Assembly: GCA_029379385.1 (NCBI GenBank)
Contig: CM055607.1
Span: 2,046,001 to 2,110,000 of the forward strand
DNA: 64,000 nt
Origin: Quillaja saponaria
Taxonomy: Eukaryota > Streptophyta > Magnoliopsida > Fabales > Quillajaceae
Direction of reading: 5' to 3'
Positions 61,488 to 64,000 of the stretch are shown one piece after another. Numbering within the stretch: position 1 is the stretch's first letter; every line of letters starts with the position of its first letter. Made by a program: the position numbers and the translations under genes. Under the pieces are notes generated by a model. It was not told where the DNA came from. It worked only from the letters and a program-made list of their open reading frames with translations, and ran no database searches.

Positions 61488-64000
61488 TCACTCAGCTGCT
61501 CTCACAGAAGAAGCTGGTTTGCTTGCCACTATCTCATAATTCCCACCTTCTTCATCCTCCTCCTCCTCCTCATCTCCTTCCTTATCATCATCCTCATCAT
61601 CTTCCTCCTCGTGATGGCGATCCATACCCTCATTTTCCATGTCTTCCATCCTCACCTCCTGTCCCGGTTGCCGTTCAGTATCTTGTTGAGGAGGCCATTG
61701 CTGTTCCGGTCTCACCATCAACGGTGCCATCATGTTCTCCGGCTTCAACTGATTATTCCCACTCGATGGACTCCCGTACTTGCTCCTCTCTCTATACAAT
61801 GCGTCCAATTGGGGAAAATACGGACAAGTCTTTGAATCTTCGGGTCTCTTCTTGTTGCTTTCCTTCACCTTCTTGAAGTACTTGTTAATGTTTTCCCATT
61901 TTTCTTTGCATCTTTTGGAATTCCGATTATATCCAAGCTTTCTCATTGCACCTGAAATCTCCTCCCATAGAGGCCCTTTTGGTCCGCTTTCTTGGTATTT
62001 GGAGTCTAAACTTGTCCTTAAATTTATCAATGCCTGAACCTCCACTTTTGGCCATCGGGATGAACTTGCTGGCAGTAAATTATCCCCACTGTCCGTTCTC
62101 GTAATTTCCATGTTCGTTGCCTGAGTCTGAGTTAACTGTTGTGGGGCCGTCGGGAGGGGAGCTGGTTGTGGTGGTGGGGCCTGCTGTGGAGGAGGGATAA
62201 CCGCCACGTGTGGTGCAAAATGTTGCATCACATGTGGTGGAGCAGCCGATTGTTGTGGTGGCTGCTGCAGTTGAGGTTGAGGTTGAGGTTGAGGTTCAGG
62301 CTGAGGCTGAGGAAGATTAATGTTATTCAATGCATGCCCAAGATTTTGCTGTTCGGCTATCTTTTGCAAGAATGCCATTACCGATGCATCTTTTGTTGCT
62401 GCTATTGACCTTTCTTGTGCCAGAATTTCACGCTCTCTGTTGATTCTTGCTATCTCTTGCACTCTCCAAGCTTCTTCGCGGACCATCCTTTCGTGTTCTC
62501 GTTTCTCTATGGCTTCCAAGAATCTCTTCTGTAGTTCCTCTTGTTTCTCTATGACTTCCTTCATTATTCTCTCAAAAAAATCCTTCCATTTTCTCTTTCG
62601 CTTCCGCCCCCTCCCTTCTACATTCAATTCATCCGATGAAGTGGAAGAAGAACTTGAATTCGATAGAAGACCAGCTGGAATGTTTGGAAACGAAGAATGG
62701 ACAGGCAGTGCCAAGTGTTGAGAAGGATTTGCTGTTGATATTGATGGAAGATTAGGAGGTTGGTATGAAGGAATTGTGAGGTTTATTGATGGAATGCCTT
62801 GAGATATTGTCATAGGGAGTACTGTTTTTGATGTTAATGGAACAGTGACATGATTAGTAGTAGGAGGGGCAGTAGTATTAGCCATTGGTGGCATTGACAA
62901 AATTGTTGGCGGTGGTGGTGGTGCTGCCATTGGTGGAGCAATATGGTGTTGTTTGGATGATGATATTGGATTGGGTGATTGAATTCCAGGATGATTTTGA
63001 TAAAGAGCTTCCAATTGATCAAAAAACCGATAAGTCTTCCCATCTGGTTTGCTGGTCCTACCTTCTTTAGTTCTCTTGTGGTACTTGTAGACGTTCTCGA
63101 ATTTCTCCTTGCACTTCTTGGCACTTCGATTATAACCAAGCTCCGCCAGCTTCCTGATAACATCGGTCCCCGAAAAAGAAAAGAAGCGTTTTTTATTATT
63201 ATTAATTTTTTTTTTCTTTTCTTCAATTAAGCAATTAAAACAAATCATAACACATAAATTAATTAACCATGAACATATATAATTAATTATGCACCAAAAC
63301 TTAATGAAATAGAGAATAATTGAGAAAAGTAATTGCTCAAGAAATGAATGAACGCAACATACAATATCAATTATTAAAGTTAATTAGTTTAGCAAACCCA
63401 TGATTTGTTACCCATGGAAAACACATGAACCAAGTTGGAAGAATTGATAATCCACCTTAATTAATTTCCTTCAAGAGTGGGCAACTGAAATAAGGGAGAA
63501 AAATTATATCTTTTATAAACTGAATTCAAGTTCATGGGTAATTATTTGGGAAGATATACATAGAGAAAATTGCAATAATTATGAATGCAAATTGATCCCA
63601 AATCATAGATGCTGCATATTTGTATTTCATAATGTTGAATTCCCTACTTTCAGACTGAATCTTAAACAAAATTGGGAATTACACTCAAAAGTTGAAGTTA
63701 AATTCACTCCCCAAGAGTATCTAAGTTGTAAAACAAATCCAAAAACGAAAAAACTTAGAAAGGTTCAAAAAAATAAATTCTGAGATCTCAAAACCAACTC
63801 AAATTTGCATTCAATTAATTTATTATACAAAGCAGAAAAGAAAATTTTAAAAAATAAAAATAGATTGAATTTAATTACCTGGAAACCTCCTCCCACAACG
63901 GACCCTTCACACTGGCATCACGGAAAGCCACGTCCATATCGGACCGTATCTTCAAGAGTGCTAAAGTCTCTTGACGAGGCCACCGGTTTCCACCGAAACT
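61488..64000 (-). CDS. GT-2/DF1-like trihelix transcription factor, N-terminus off the window
   Basis: The last 122 nt of exon 1 (64000-63879) and all of exon 2 (63153-61488) are visible, 595 residues. The 724-725 bp intron splits the same Arg codon (VS|R|KL) as in the gene at 53.4 kb, so the two are paralogues. Trihelix 1 covers visible residues about 5-92 (RWPRQETLALLKIRSDMDVA..FFDQLEALY) and trihelix 2 about 406-494 (RWPKVEVQALINLRTSLD..YFPQLDALY). Between them are a basic GRKRKRKWKDFF (223-234), a long charged helix (to about 308) and a Pro/Gln-rich stretch with a PQPQPEPQPQPQPQ run (322-335). The acidic tail (547-575) ends NYEIVASKPASSVRAAE, resembling DF1/GTL1-type proteins. The Glu/Asp tail corresponds to the (CTC)n-like stretch at 61555-61620. 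Nuclear DNA-binding regulator. Confidence 0.93.

Noticed and set aside
61523..62408. Pro/His- and Trp/Arg-rich ORFs on the plus strand
   Set aside because: Antisense shadows of the trihelix gene's acidic tail and Pro/Gln stretch.

Overview
The window is nuclear DNA of a flowering plant, most likely a eudicot. Genes are split by GT-AG introns, spacers are very AT-rich, and the recognisable products are plant families: a plastid thioredoxin y, an ASR/ABA-WDS protein, a ROH1/BYPASS1-like DUF793 protein, a tubby-like F-box protein and two GT-2-type trihelix factors. I cannot name the species.

Layout, left to right. (1) 0-9 kb is gene-dense: the 3' end of a sphingomyelin-synthase-like gene (PLM type, +), a decayed LINE reverse-transcriptase relic, thioredoxin y (+), then a 40S ribosomal protein S18 gene (-) with a 1-nt reading-frame problem. 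(2) 9-14.5 kb is AT-rich and holds a ~0.9 kb direct duplication plus an inverted partial copy. (3) 14.6-15.6 kb is an ASR gene (+) with a TATA box. (4) 16.7-24.75 kb is a transposon patch: a 4.06 kb non-autonomous LTR element with three LTRs and a CAAAC target duplication, then a 3.9 kb candidate solo LTR with a CAACT duplication. (5) 24.8-28.1 kb has no recognisable protein gene. (6) 28.1-29.3 kb is the ROH1-like gene (-) with G-boxes upstream. (7) 30.3-38.2 kb is AT-rich and ends in a promoter-like telo-box/site II region with no clear coding sequence behind it. (8) 39.8-44.9 kb is the tubby-like F-box gene (-), with a 798 bp hAT-type element (perfect 8-bp target duplication) in intron 2 and a 1-nt insertion in exon 1. 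(9) 46.4-51.35 kb is a duplicated block around a broken NLR resistance-gene relic. (10) 53.4-64 kb holds two convergent GT-2/DF1-like trihelix genes; the second runs off the right edge.

From memory of Arabidopsis loci, the combination PLM - TRX y - DUF793 - TLP - GT2/DF1 matches the paralogous neighbourhoods AT1G43560-43640 and AT1G76760-76900, so this looks like an old conserved synteny block loosened by transposons. The genes do not form one pathway. I found no convincing new biological system. The most useful leads are the two G/C-run 1-nt frame problems in otherwise conserved genes, the three-LTR element, the intronic hAT element, the NLR relic inside a block duplication, and the housekeeping-type promoter without an evident ORF.
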